From NCBI GenBank assembly GCA_002707205.1, contig PAMH01000005.1:5001-39249 (forward strand): 34,249 nt of DNA, written 5' to 3'. Below, piece by piece: positions 25,642 through 34,050 of the stretch. Under the pieces are notes generated by a model. That model worked only from the letters and a program-made list of their open reading frames with translations, was not told where the DNA came from and did no database searches. How positions within the stretch are numbered: the stretch's first letter is position 1; every line of letters begins with the position of its first letter. Made by a program: the position numbers and the translations under genes. Source of the stretch: Legionellales bacterium (lineage in GTDB: Bacteria; Pseudomonadota; Gammaproteobacteria; UBA1113).

Positions 25642-25851
25642 TTAACAACCATCTAACAAACGAGTAGCTGCGGGTATATCACATTTTTTCATTGATGTTT
25701 GACCACGTAACTGTCTTTTTCGCTTTGGTGCTTTTTTGGTTAGGATATGCGCACGGTTCTTGCTACGGAACTTAATGCCACCATTGCCGCGTTTCTTGAA
25801 GCGCTTACAAGCACCACGATGCGACTTTACTTTTACTTTTTTAACTGCCAT
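25642..25851 (-). CDS. rpmI: Large ribosomal subunit protein bL35
   Basis: Small basic 50S protein. The sequence from MAVKKVKVKSHRGACKRFK matches bL35 with the conserved HILTKKAPKRKRQLR core; the frame can be read 8 codons further upstream, but ATG 25851 has GGAG 6 bases before it. At 69 residues it is a few longer than the usual 64-65 because of a C-terminal tail ending RLLDGC. It lies between infC (106 bases upstream) and rplT, the conserved order. Confidence 0.97.
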   Translation of the reverse strand: MAVKKVKVKSHRGACKRFKKRGNGGIKFRSKNRAHILTKKAPKRKRQLRGQTSMKKCDIPAATRLLDGC

Positions 25852-25957
25852 TTGCTTCTCCGCATTTAAAATCACTTTTCAGAAATTATCTCTGTAGCAA
25901 TTTATTTTTTCATTATCTTAATTGTTCTGGTACGTAATTATAAAATACCAAAGACTA

Positions 25958-26476
25958 TTAAGCTTTCTTCTTTTTAGGTGCAAAGACAACAACTAATTGT
26001 CGACCTTCAAGCTTGGTTCTGTTTTCAGGTATACCATGTGCTTCAAGATCAGTAATTAATCGCTCCATTAAGTCTCGACCTAAATCTTGGTGAGCCATTT
26101 CACGACCTTTAAAACGAATCGTAACTTTAGCTTTGTCACCATGTTCCAGGAAACGTATAAGGTTGCGTAGTTTGACCTCATAATCCCCTGTATCCGTCAC
26201 AGGACGAAATTTTACTTCCTTGACTTGGATTTTTCGTTGGTTTTTCTTGGCTTCAGCAGCTTTCTTTTTTTGCTCATACAAAAATTTGCTATAGTCCATA
26301 ATCCGACATACAGGCGGGTTTGCGGTAGGTGAAATTTCCACCAAATCCAAACCTATTGCTTCTGCTTGTTTTATTGCTTCAGGAACTGAAACAATGCCCG
26401 CTTGCTCACCTTCGGCATTAATCAGGCGAATTTCTTTTGCTCTAATCGCCTCATTGATTCTTGTCGTTGTCTTAAT
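25958..26476 (-). CDS. infC: Translation initiation factor IF-3, ATT start codon
   Basis: Binds the 30S subunit, prevents premature joining of subunits and checks start-codon pairing. From ATT 26476 the protein reads 172 residues: the N-terminal domain starts [20 protein letters not shown], then comes the linker around [24 protein letters not shown], then the C-domain with [13 protein letters not shown]. No ATG, GTG or TTG precedes codon 40 in this frame, and a TAG (the thrS stop) lies two codons before ATT, so ATT is forced. GGAGG sits 8 bases upstream. An AUU start is the known device by which IF-3 limits its own synthesis in E. coli. It is in the same frame as thrS, separated from its stop by one codon. 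Confidence 0.95.
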   Translation of the reverse strand: MKTTTRINEAIRAKEIRLINAEGEQAGIVSVPEAIKQAEAIGLDLVEISPTANPPVCRIMDYSKFLYEQKKKAAEAKKNQRKIQVKEVKFRPVTDTGDYEVKLRNLIRFLEHGDKAKVTIRFKGREMAHQDLGRDLMERLITDLEAHGIPENRTKLEGRQLVVVFAPKKKKA

Positions 26477-26479
26477 TGG

Positions 26480-28405
26480 CTATTCCTCCGAAACTACCAT
26501 TCCAAGTTTTGCAATATCTGCATTAATATGTGCTAAAAATGCATCTACTTCCATTGTACCGAGATTTTCACCTTCTCGAGTACGCACAGCGATTTGCTGT
26601 TCTTCAACTTCGCGGTCACCAATAACCACGATATAGGGAACACGCTGTAAAGTGTGTTCGCGAATTTTAAAGCCAATCTTCTCATTACGCAAGTCTGAAA
26701 TGACTCTTATGTCATGTTTTTTTAAAGTTTTGTTTATTTTTTCCACATATTCAGTCTGTTTATCAGTAATATTCATCACTACAACTTGCACAGGTGCTAA
26801 CCAAACAGGAAATTTGCCAGCGTAATGTTCAATTAAAATACCAATAAAACGTTCAAAAGACCCAAATATAGCCCGATGAATCATAACGGGCGTTGCTTTA
26901 TTTCCTGATTCATCAACATACGTGGCTTCAAGACGCTGCGGTATAGAAAAATCTAGCTGAATCGTTGCACATTGCCATATCCGCCCCAAGCAATCTTTTA
27001 GACTAAAATCAATTTTAGGACCATAAAAAGCACCATCGCCTGGATTCAATGTCCAATCGATATGATTTGCATCAAGTGCCTTGGCCAAAGCATCTTCTGC
27101 CTGATCCCAAACAGCATCAGAACCTACGCGTTTTTCAGGCCGTGTTGATAATTTAAATAATAATTCATTAAAACCAAAATCTTTATAAACAGATTGTACA
27201 AAACTAATAACTTCTGTGACTTCTGCCTGAATTTGAGCTTCGGTACAAAAAATATGTGCGTCATCTTGCACAAAGCCACGTACACGCATTAAACCATGTA
27301 ATGCACCGGATAACTCATTACGGTGGCATGAACCAAATTCAGCCATGCGTAAAGGCAACTCACGATAACTACGCAAATCATGCTTGAAAATTTGCACATG
27401 GCAAGGACAGTTCATGGGCTTTATCGCAAAATCATGTTCTTCTGATTGTGTTGTAAACATCTCGTCACGATAGTTTTGCCAATGCCCTGTTTTTTCCCAT
27501 AATTGTTTAGAGACAATCTGCGGCGTTTTTACTTGTTGATAATTATTTTCTTTTAGCTTGTTTCGCATATATTGTTCAATAATTTGATAAAGCGTCCAGC
27601 CTTTATCATGCCAAAAAACCATACCTGGCGCGATGTCTTGAAAATGAAATAAATCCAATGCTTTTGCAATTTTACGGTGGTCGCGTTTTTCAGCCTCTTC
27701 AAGGCGATGTAAGTATGCTGCCAAATCTTTTTTATTTAGCCATGCCGTACCATAAATACGTTGTAACATGACATTATCAGAATTACCTCGCCAATAGGCG
27801 CCGGCAACTTTCATTAATTTAAAAGCTTTAATTTTACCTGTGCTTGGCAAATGTGGCCCTCGACACAAATCAATAAAGTTATCTTGCTGGTAGAGTGATA
27901 ATACCTCGTTTTCAGGTATATCACGAATAATCTCTGCTTTATAGACTTCTCCCATTTTTTGGAAAAACTCAATGGCTTCATTACGTGGCATTTCCGTGCG
28001 CTGAATGTTAAAATCAGCATTAATAATGGCCTGCATTTTATTTTCTATCGCAATTAGATCATCCGGTGTAAACGTCCGCTCAAAAGCAAAATCATAATAA
28101 AAGCCGTCATCAATTACAGGACCAATAGTCACTTGCGCGGTTGGAAATAGCTTTTTTACCGCTTGTGCAAGCACATGCGCACAAGTGTGTCTCACAATAT
28201 CTAATGCTTCTGAGTTTTTCTCTGTAATAATCGCTAACTGACAATCTGACGTTAATATAAAACTGGAATCCACTAACGTATTATTTACTTTACCCGCTAA
28301 AGCAGATTTAGCAAGGCCGACACCAATATCATGGGCTACATCATAAACACTGATGGGTTTTTCAAACTCTCGCTGACTACCATCTGGTAAAGTAATTTTA
28401 GGCAT
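26480..28405 (-). CDS. thrS: Threonyl-tRNA synthetase
   Basis: Class II synthetase charging tRNA-Thr. The 641 residues are full length (E. coli 642). An N-terminal TGS domain (about 1-62) is followed by the editing domain with [16 protein letters not shown] and the [12 protein letters not shown] region. The catalytic core has the zinc cysteine in [20 protein letters not shown], then [23 protein letters not shown] and the motif 3 region [27 protein letters not shown], leading into the anticodon-binding domain. It heads the cluster thrS-infC-rpmI-rplT-pheST-ihfA. Its last codons carry the infC ribosome-binding site. The promoter is at 28450-28477. Confidence 0.98.
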   Translation of the reverse strand: MPKITLPDGSQREFEKPISVYDVAHDIGVGLAKSALAGKVNNTLVDSSFILTSDCQLAIITEKNSEALDIVRHTCAHVLAQAVKKLFPTAQVTIGPVIDDGFYYDFAFERTFTPDDLIAIENKMQAIINADFNIQRTEMPRNEAIEFFQKMGEVYKAEIIRDIPENEVLSLYQQDNFIDLCRGPHLPSTGKIKAFKLMKVAGAYWRGNSDNVMLQRIYGTAWLNKKDLAAYLHRLEEAEKRDHRKIAKALDLFHFQDIAPGMVFWHDKGWTLYQIIEQYMRNKLKENNYQQVKTPQIVSKQLWEKTGHWQNYRDEMFTTQSEEHDFAIKPMNCPCHVQIFKHDLRSYRELPLRMAEFGSCHRNELSGALHGLMRVRGFVQDDAHIFCTEAQIQAEVTEVISFVQSVYKDFGFNELLFKLSTRPEKRVGSDAVWDQAEDALAKALDANHIDWTLNPGDGAFYGPKIDFSLKDCLGRIWQCATIQLDFSIPQRLEATYVDESGNKATPVMIHRAIFGSFERFIGILIEHYAGKFPVWLAPVQVVVMNITDKQTEYVEKINKTLKKHDIRVISDLRNEKIGFKIREHTLQRVPYIVVIGDREVEEQQIAVRTREGENLGTMEVDAFLAHINADIAKLGMVVSEE

Positions 28406-28449
28406 GGATAACTCTCTTTAGTACAAATTAAAGTGCTCAGGCTAGATTT

Positions 28450-28477
28450 TTTATAACCTTAAGAAATATTGCCTCAA
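28450..28477 (-). promoter_or_regulatory. Predicted sigma70-type promoter of thrS
   Basis: TTGAGG (-35, 28472-28477) and TATAAA (-10, 28450-28455) with a 16-base gap on the minus strand. The start would be near 28443, about 38 bases before the thrS ATG. That leader is shorter than the E. coli thrS operator leader. Confidence 0.5.
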
Positions 28478-28564
28478 GCGCCTTTATCAAAAGCAAGCTG
28501 ATATTTTACACAGTTCATTGGAATATTACCATTAGAATATTGCAAGAAGTTATATTAAGTACTT

Positions 28565-28595
28565 GCCGCTTAATTTAAAATACAGGAAAAGCGGC
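28565..28595. terminator. Hairpin upstream of thrS, possible terminator of the 464-residue gene
   Basis: A 7-bp perfect stem (GCCGCTT/AAGCGGC), extended by one T-A pair outside the listed span, encloses a 17-base loop. Its neighbour at 28611-28627 is a second hairpin with a 7-bp stem, ATTGGCA/TGCCAAT, and a 3-base loop. Neither has a clean T-run on the minus strand, so the role is open. Confidence 0.4.
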
Positions 28596-28693
28596 ATACA
28601 AATATAGGATATTGGCATTTTGCCAATGCTATGTCAGCCCTAGCATATTAAATATATCAGCTACGCTCATCAATCGAATCATTCAAATAGTTG

Positions 28694-30088
28694 TTAGCTT
28701 GGGCGCATTGCAGGTGCAGGATTACTTTGTGCTTCTTCATGCCATTTTTCCATAAGCATAGCTTGCTTTGCGGACGGTAACTGCTCAAATAAGCTTTGCA
28801 ATTCTGTTTGAGAGAGTGCTTGTTTATTGAGTTGTTCAATAGCTGCATTTTGCTTGTCTTTGTGTGGATGCGCATAGGCAATAATTTCTTTTGCTTGTGC
28901 TGGTGATAACTGCTGAGGTTTAGCACGTATTATAAGCTTTTTATTAAACTTCCCTAACATATCCCTAACACATTTAAACCCACGACTCACACAAAATTTA
29001 AGCGTATCCAAATATGCAGTTCGTTCTTCAATTTTTTTATCGTATCGCTTACAATCCAATTGCAATGCAGCCTTTTCCTGTAATAACGTATTTTCTTGCT
29101 TTTCTAATTTTTTAAAATTTTTACTCTCTGGGCTAATATAGTGATAATGAAAAAGTCCAGTGATTGCCCCTAAGCCAATACATGCAGTTAATAAGCTAGC
29201 TGAGAAAGCCAAGACAGTTGACGTCATCGTTGCAGCAATAACCATTGGCGCGCCGACAAATATTGCAACACCTAAACTTGCCAAACCAAACCCTAATGAA
29301 AACATCATTAAAGTTGTTTTTATAGCAACAGCAATAGATGATTTGACCGCTCTCTCCTCTACTACTTTATGCGTATTACTTGCCGTCATATTTTCAGAAA
29401 ATTTTACCTGCAACTTTGGCTGTTTTTTAAACGGTGTCGTGACTTGAGACGGTGTTGTTTGTTTATTGCCGTTTATTTTTTCACGCAAATATTCTAATTG
29501 AACCTTTATGGACTTATGGGCTATGTGTGTTTTAATTGTTGAACGTAAAGTTGAAACACCGTCTAATCTTTTATCTGCATCTATTGTATCATCAGAAAGT
29601 ATACTTAGTAATTGTTCCAAATCATCGCCAATTAGCCCATGTAGATTGCGCGCATATGTTGGCAGTTCTTCTATTGCAATTTTACCAATATTCTTGCAAA
29701 ATGCATCATGCATTTCTGCAAACTGTTTAATGTGCTCCTCTAAGCTTTCATGAATGTCTTTACTATGCTCAATCTGCCGCTTGAGCAATTTAGCTTCTTT
29801 TTGTTTTAAATCTTTTTCCTGACGCAAAGCCTCAACTATAGGCTCAAGTATTGCAATTTTTTCAGCCATCAGTTTGGCTTTTTTTTCCATTTTAATTGAT
29901 TTATATGCATCAACGCCAATAGTTAAGAAACCAACAAGTAAAGCGCTTGCGACAGTAAATGGCATAACAACGGGAGCAATTACACCCATAAGAAATGCAG
30001 AACTGAAAATTCCCAGTACCTTTAATACCGTAGTGGTTCCACCTAAAAATTGATAGATGCCTTTAAAAAAATAAGCGATATACTTCAT
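28694..30088 (-). CDS. Orphan membrane/coiled-coil protein (464 residues), function unknown
   Basis: No family recognised. The layout repeats itself: a hydrophobic hairpin-like region (about 18-60), then charged coiled coil (about 64-125), a helical stretch to about 210, a second hydrophobic region of two or more segments (about 250-316), and a second coiled coil (about 320-365). The soluble C-terminus ends in a Pro/Ala tail. No cleavable signal is evident. ATG 30088 has AGAGA 6 bases upstream, and a TATAAT without a good -35 lies near 30136 on the minus strand. Paired hydrophobic lobes with flanking coiled coils are seen in chlamydial Inc proteins and some Legionella/Coxiella effectors that enter host membranes. 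That comparison is one of form only; a bacterial inner-membrane protein is equally possible. Confidence 0.8.
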   Translation of the reverse strand: MKYIAYFFKGIYQFLGGTTTVLKVLGIFSSAFLMGVIAPVVMPFTVASALLVGFLTIGVDAYKSIKMEKKAKLMAEKIAILEPIVEALRQEKDLKQKEAKLLKRQIEHSKDIHESLEEHIKQFAEMHDAFCKNIGKIAIEELPTYARNLHGLIGDDLEQLLSILSDDTIDADKRLDGVSTLRSTIKTHIAHKSIKVQLEYLREKINGNKQTTPSQVTTPFKKQPKLQVKFSENMTASNTHKVVEERAVKSSIAVAIKTTLMMFSLGFGLASLGVAIFVGAPMVIAATMTSTVLAFSASLLTACIGLGAITGLFHYHYISPESKNFKKLEKQENTLLQEKAALQLDCKRYDKKIEERTAYLDTLKFCVSRGFKCVRDMLGKFNKKLIIRAKPQQLSPAQAKEIIAYAHPHKDKQNAAIEQLNKQALSQTELQSLFEQLPSAKQAMLMEKWHEEAQSNPAPAMRPS

Positions 30089-30242
30089 CTGTCTCTTTCT
30101 TTTACAGTTAGAATATGGGGTTATTATATAAAATATACAGCGCTGTTACATTAAGTAAGCCTTAAATTAAGTGTTCTTCATTAGTTTTACTTATTCTCAA
30201 TTCTGATTTAAAATAACACAAAAAATAATATAAAATAAAATC

Positions 30243-31242
30243 ATGATTAGTAGTATTTTTAATATTTTTTCTAGCTTGTCGCAATCTTCATCTTCCAGAG
30301 AAAAAGTTACCCTTGTCCTAGAAAAAAAACTGATTGACACACTTGAAACAACAGATAATATAAGTCTTATTAGAACATCAGTTCCAATCCAATGGAATAC
30401 ATGCATTTGACAAGAACAGGTATGGCAACACTTGGCTTTTAGAGGCTATTTCACGCAACAAGATAAACGCCGCAAAAAAAATTATCACATTCTGTACAAT
30501 AGGTGGATTAAATTGTAAAGATACTTTTTCAAGTAGCAAAAGTACACCTTTAATTCTTGCCTGTAAGATAAACTCAACAGTAATTGCTAATCAATTAATT
30601 TATGCTAATGCTGATATAAATCAACAAGATTTTTTTGGTTTTACCGCATTACACTACGCGTTTATATATCAAAATGTTGAATTAATTGAATTGCTAACAA
30701 GATATAATGCTAGCACTATTATCAAAAATAAACATGGTAAAACACCAATTCAATATGATACTGAAATTTTAAAAAATGAACTTCAATATAACTATGGATT
30801 CGATAACGATAACAATTCATTAAGACCTTGGTATGATTGGGACTCTTCATTTCAGGGAACAAAAAAACCTGACTATTCTGCTTTAAGATGGTTTTTACCC
30901 TATATCATTGTCAACCAAGAATGGGGGCGAAATCAAACAATTTACGCGTCAAATCAGCAACCTATTTCCAAAATTTATATGCATGGCATTAAAGTCGAAA
31001 ACAATCAAAAAGTTGGTTACGCTACATTAAAATCTATTCAAGATCTTCCAGAAAAAATAACAAAACCTACCGTATACGAATTAGCAAAATTACATCTAAC
31101 ATTAAATGAGCCTGTAATGGATGCTAGATTATATCAAGCATTCATAGAATGTTTTCTTAACAAAAGATGTGAAATAAGAAAGAAACAAAATTTGGTAGGC
31201 ACGAGTGGGATCGAACCACCGACCACCACCATGTCAAGGTGA
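30243..31242 (+). pseudogene. Ankyrin-repeat protein gene, frameshifted and running into tRNA-Val
   Basis: From ATG 30243 the first frame gives about 40 plausible residues (MISSIFNIFSSLS...ETTDNIS) and stops at 30410. A second frame, +1 relative to it and open from 30364, has no start codon before 30691. It encodes about three ankyrin repeats: RYGNTWLLEAISRNKINAAK, STPLILACKINSTVIANQLI and GFTALHYAFIYQNVELIELL. It then continues into a unique region (PWYDWDSSF, ALRWFLPYIIVNQEWGRNQ). The shift lies between 30361 and 30410. The frame ends at 31242 inside the antisense of tRNA-Val, so the natural C-terminus may be lost. No good ribosome-binding site precedes 30243. Either a decayed gene or a base-call error. 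Confidence 0.75.
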
Positions 31243-31267
31243 TGCTCTACCACTGAGCTACGCGCCT
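31193..31267 (-). tRNA. tRNA-Val, anticodon GAC
   Basis: A 75-base cloverleaf with encoded CCA. The acceptor stem is AGGCGCG/CGTGCCT, with one G-T pair. D-arm GCTC...GAGC, anticodon stem TCACC/GGTGG with loop TTGACAT, and T-arm GGTGG/CCACT with loop TTCGATC. Anticodon GAC reads GUC and GUU. Its 3' end lies inside the reading frame of the ankyrin gene on the other strand. Confidence 0.95.
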
Positions 31268-31271
31268 ACAA

Positions 31272-31301
31272 CAGAGGCTTAAATTACCATTTTAGCCTCT
31301 G
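31272..31301. terminator. Hairpin between the MarC-family gene and tRNA-Val
   Basis: An 8-bp perfect stem (CAGAGGCT/AGCCTCTG) is extended inwards by three more A-T pairs after one mismatch, leaving a 6-base loop. It lies 17 bases after the marC-type stop codon. There is no long T-run, so it may be a processing or stability element. Confidence 0.5.
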
Positions 31302-31317
31302 ATATGCAAGCAAAAAC

Positions 31318-31959
31318 TTAGCTAACTGTTCCTGCAAGACCTGGCAGTAAATCTACTAGGCCTCTCGTTAACATTTGCATCGCCATGGCCATCAAAATAA
31401 GTCCCATAATTCGAACCATGATGCTAATGCCCGAAGTACCAAGGAACTTACGAATTGGCGCGGCAAATAATAAAACAATCATAATAGCAACAGCTAGAAA
31501 TATATCACAGACACTGACCCAAACTTTAGCCATTAATGAGGGGAATTGATGTAAATCAACTAAGATAGTACTAATAGCGCCTGGCCCAGCTATGATAGGC
31601 ATCGCAAGTGGCACAACTGCAACAGAACTTTTCGATGCAGTTGAATGTGCATCATTTGACGCACTAGCGCTCCCCGGTTTTGATTGCAACATATGTAAAC
31701 CAATTAATAAAATTACGATCCCACCAGCAACTTCAAAAGCAGGCACTGTTACGCCTAAAAACTTAAGTAATAATTCACCAACCCAAGTAACTGTTAAAAA
31801 TATAATACAACATGCCACGGCTGTCCTTACTGCTATTTTTCGTTGTTCAGGAACAGTTTTATCTGCAGTCAAGGCAATAAAAATACCCAAGTTGCCAAAA
31901 GGATTTGTGATGGCAAACATTGTCACAAAAAATGCAACAAGCAATTGCTGATGATCCAT
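31318..31959 (-). CDS. MarC-family inner-membrane protein
   Basis: A six-helix membrane protein of the MarC/UPF0056 (NAAT) family. Conserved segments are FFVTMFAITNPFGNLGIFIALT, AFEVAGGIVILLIGLHML and VVPLAMPIIAGPGAISTILV. At 213 residues the length is typical. Between the third and fourth helices lies a Ser/Ala-rich loop (SKPGSASASNDAHSTASKSS). ATG 31959 has AGGTG 5 bases upstream. Despite the name there is no firm evidence that the family causes drug resistance, and its substrate is unknown. It sits 58 bases downstream of the POT transporter on the same strand, so they may share a transcript. Confidence 0.92.
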   Translation of the reverse strand: MDHQQLLVAFFVTMFAITNPFGNLGIFIALTADKTVPEQRKIAVRTAVACCIIFLTVTWVGELLLKFLGVTVPAFEVAGGIVILLIGLHMLQSKPGSASASNDAHSTASKSSVAVVPLAMPIIAGPGAISTILVDLHQFPSLMAKVWVSVCDIFLAVAIMIVLLFAAPIRKFLGTSGISIMVRIMGLILMAMAMQMLTRGLVDLLPGLAGTVS

Positions 31960-32017
31960 AATTCACCTATATAAGTTTAAACGAAAATTATTATACGTTA
32001 AAACACAAAATTTGTCC

Positions 32018-33457
32018 TTAATCAGCATTCATAATGCGTGTCAACTTAGGCGCAATTAATGCAGCAATAACGCCAACAGCAATTGATATTAATCCAAACT
32101 CTGCAAACGCCTTAGCAAAAGTTGAGTCGGTAACAATTGGTAATTGACTAGCAGATGGGCTAATTGTCAATTCGGCAAGATAATCAGATAGCGCTCCTGC
32201 CACACCAGTTGCTAATTGCCAAATACCCATCATAATACCTAATAAAGGCACAGGCACTAAAGTTCCTACCATTGCATATCCAACAGGGCCTAATAATAAT
32301 TCACCACAAGTTTGTAAAAAATAACTTAATATAATCCAACCAAACGCCACAATGCCTGTCGCACTAGCCAAACTAATCCCTGGCAATAAAACCAAATATC
32401 CAGCACCCATTAACAACGTCCCAATAGCAAATTTCGCAGGCGTTGAAACTTCAAGGTTTCGCTGGCTAAGTTTAATCCATAATATACTCAACAACGGTCC
32501 TACCGTCACAATAAAAAACGGATTTAAGCTTTGTACAGTAATCGTAGGGATTGCCCAACCCAATAAATGCTTATCCACATTACGATCAACGAAAATATTT
32601 AGTGCAGAAGGTGCTAACATATATAATGCCCAAAAAATAATGGATATCACAGTCAAAATCCAAAACACTAATAATTTAGCGCGAATAATTCCGTGCGATT
32701 TAAAGGCATGAAAAAGAATAAAAATACCAGACGCGAATCCAATCACAATTAATAAAATATTTGAAAGGGTAGAATGGGTTAATAAAAATCCTGTGGATGG
32801 CAGAGCAATCAGCCCCATCAATAAAGCTAAAAGTTTTTTACGTTTTGGCTTCTTAGTCGTTTGACGAATATGATCACTCACTTTAAAATTTTCTTTTTGT
32901 AAATAAAATAAGACAAAAGATATCAACATAAAAAGTCCGCCGATGATAAATGCCGCAGCATAATTTAAGTATTTTTCAATATAACCAGCAGCAAAAATTG
33001 CAACAAATGCACCAACATTCATACCAATATATGCAATAGTAAAACCACTATCTCTGCGTTCATCATGATCCATATATAATCTACCTAGCAACACAAAAAT
33101 AGTTGGCAGCGACGTTGCTGTCGCAACAACAAAAGCACTTAAACCAAAATAAAATGCTAATAAGCCTGGAATAGCCAAACTAAAAAGTCCAGCTGCTGCT
33201 AAAAGTAAACTTGCCAATAATGTCAATCGATAGCCAGCAATACTCGCGATATATCCACCGAGCACAGAAGCACCAAATGCTAAAGACATATAAGCCCCGA
33301 ATAGTGAATATGCATGTTGCTCTGTCATATGAAATGTTTTAAGCACGTATAACACAAGCACTGATTGATTAATTGCAAAGCCAATCATTGTGAACATTTG
33401 TAACAAAAAAATAACCAATACACCACTTGGGTATTGTTGCTTAAATTTAGTAATCAT
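32018..33457 (-). CDS. POT/PTR-family (MFS) peptide transporter, divergent
   Basis: Probable proton-driven di/tripeptide importer with 12-14 membrane segments (479 residues). The C-terminal half has the POT block CGELLLGPVGYAMVGTLVPV followed by IMMGIWQLATGVAGALSDYL, close to DtpA/DtpB. The N-terminal half has FHMTEQHAYSLFGAYMSLAF followed by a GGYIAS turn. The usual first-helix ExxER motif, needed for proton coupling in studied members, is not there: that position reads LQMFTMIGFAIN. ATG 33457 has AAGGA 7 bases upstream. An 11-bp perfect inverted repeat lies just before that ribosome-binding site. The altered helix suggests a different substrate or coupling (inference). Confidence 0.85.
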   Translation of the reverse strand: MITKFKQQYPSGVLVIFLLQMFTMIGFAINQSVLVLYVLKTFHMTEQHAYSLFGAYMSLAFGASVLGGYIASIAGYRLTLLASLLLAAAGLFSLAIPGLLAFYFGLSAFVVATATSLPTIFVLLGRLYMDHDERRDSGFTIAYIGMNVGAFVAIFAAGYIEKYLNYAAAFIIGGLFMLISFVLFYLQKENFKVSDHIRQTTKKPKRKKLLALLMGLIALPSTGFLLTHSTLSNILLIVIGFASGIFILFHAFKSHGIIRAKLLVFWILTVISIIFWALYMLAPSALNIFVDRNVDKHLLGWAIPTITVQSLNPFFIVTVGPLLSILWIKLSQRNLEVSTPAKFAIGTLLMGAGYLVLLPGISLASATGIVAFGWIILSYFLQTCGELLLGPVGYAMVGTLVPVPLLGIMMGIWQLATGVAGALSDYLAELTISPSASQLPIVTDSTFAKAFAEFGLISIAVGVIAALIAPKLTRIMNAD

Positions 33458-33473
33458 GGACTATTCCTTAATG

Positions 33474-33506
33474 ATTTGTATTTCTGAACGATGTTGAAAT
33501 ACAAAT
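33474..33506 (-). promoter_or_regulatory. Perfect 11-bp inverted repeat in the leader of the POT gene
   Basis: ATTTGTATTTC and GAAATACAAAT are exact inverted copies with an 11-base spacer. On the mRNA the second arm ends 4 bases before the AAGGA site (33465-33469), so a hairpin could affect translation; equally, the dyad could be a repressor operator. Confidence 0.6.
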
Positions 33507-33588
33507 TATGAGCGTGAGTTTCTATTATTCTTTTAAAAAAAATGCATTGAAAGACTACCACAAAGCCGCTTAACCAGCAAAAATAATG

Positions 33589-34050
33589 TTATCGTAGTTT
33601 GCATGAGAATGTTAAATCCTGCCAAGTTTCTATATCAAAGGTTAATGACAGTAGATCTCCAGGCTCAAGATGTATAGGGCGATGATAAAACTGCGTTGCA
33701 AATTGAGAAAGTGTTGGGTTATGGCCAACTATCATTACTTGATTATATTGATTATCGAGTTCTTGCAAAAAAAACAATAAATCTTGCGCATCACATTCAT
33801 ATATAAATGCTTGATTCTGAATATTAAGCATATTATTTGCTATTGCTTTTAATACAATATTAGCAGTTTGTTGAGTTCGAGTTGCTGGACTGCAAAAAAT
33901 CACATCTAGATTTGCTAAATTTTTCTTAAATTCAGCACTGCGTGCTTGCAATACTTTTTGCCCTTCTTGCGTTAATTCTCTCTCTCTATCAGGACTCTTT
34001 AGTCTAGCATTTTGAGCATATCCATGTCTTAAAATAAATAGTTTTTTCAT
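33589..34050 (-). CDS. sixA: Phosphohistidine phosphatase SixA
   Basis: Small histidine-phosphatase-fold enzyme that removes phosphate from phosphohistidine, in E. coli acting on PtsN-type phosphotransfer proteins. The catalytic motif LRHGYAQ carries H9. The second histidine, H110, is in VMIVGHNPTLS, and the conserved SPATRTQQTA and EPGDLL segments are present. At 153 residues the length is normal. ATG 34050 overlaps the stop of the upstream membrane-protein gene in an ATGA arrangement, with AAGGA 9 bases before, so the two are translationally coupled. No phosphotransfer partner is in the window. Confidence 0.92.
   Translation of the reverse strand: MKKLFILRHGYAQNARLKSPDRERELTQEGQKVLQARSAEFKKNLANLDVIFCSPATRTQQTANIVLKAIANNMLNIQNQAFIYECDAQDLLFFLQELDNQYNQVMIVGHNPTLSQFATQFYHRPIHLEPGDLLSLTFDIETWQDLTFSCKLR

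Noticed and set aside
25958-26350. infC read as a 130-residue protein starting at an internal TTG
   Set aside because: That would remove most of the IF-3 N-terminal domain, which is clearly encoded upstream in the same frame back to ATT 26476.
30120-30175. PmrA-type regulator box (paired CTTAAT) before the 464-residue gene
   Set aside because: Two CTTAAT elements occur, but 16 bases apart rather than the 11 of the known site; chance is likely in this AT-rich stretch.
30197-30406. 69-residue minus-strand hydrophobic frame
   Set aside because: Antisense to the start of the ankyrin gene, without a ribosome-binding site; its hydrophobicity reflects antisense Asn/Lys/Ser codons.
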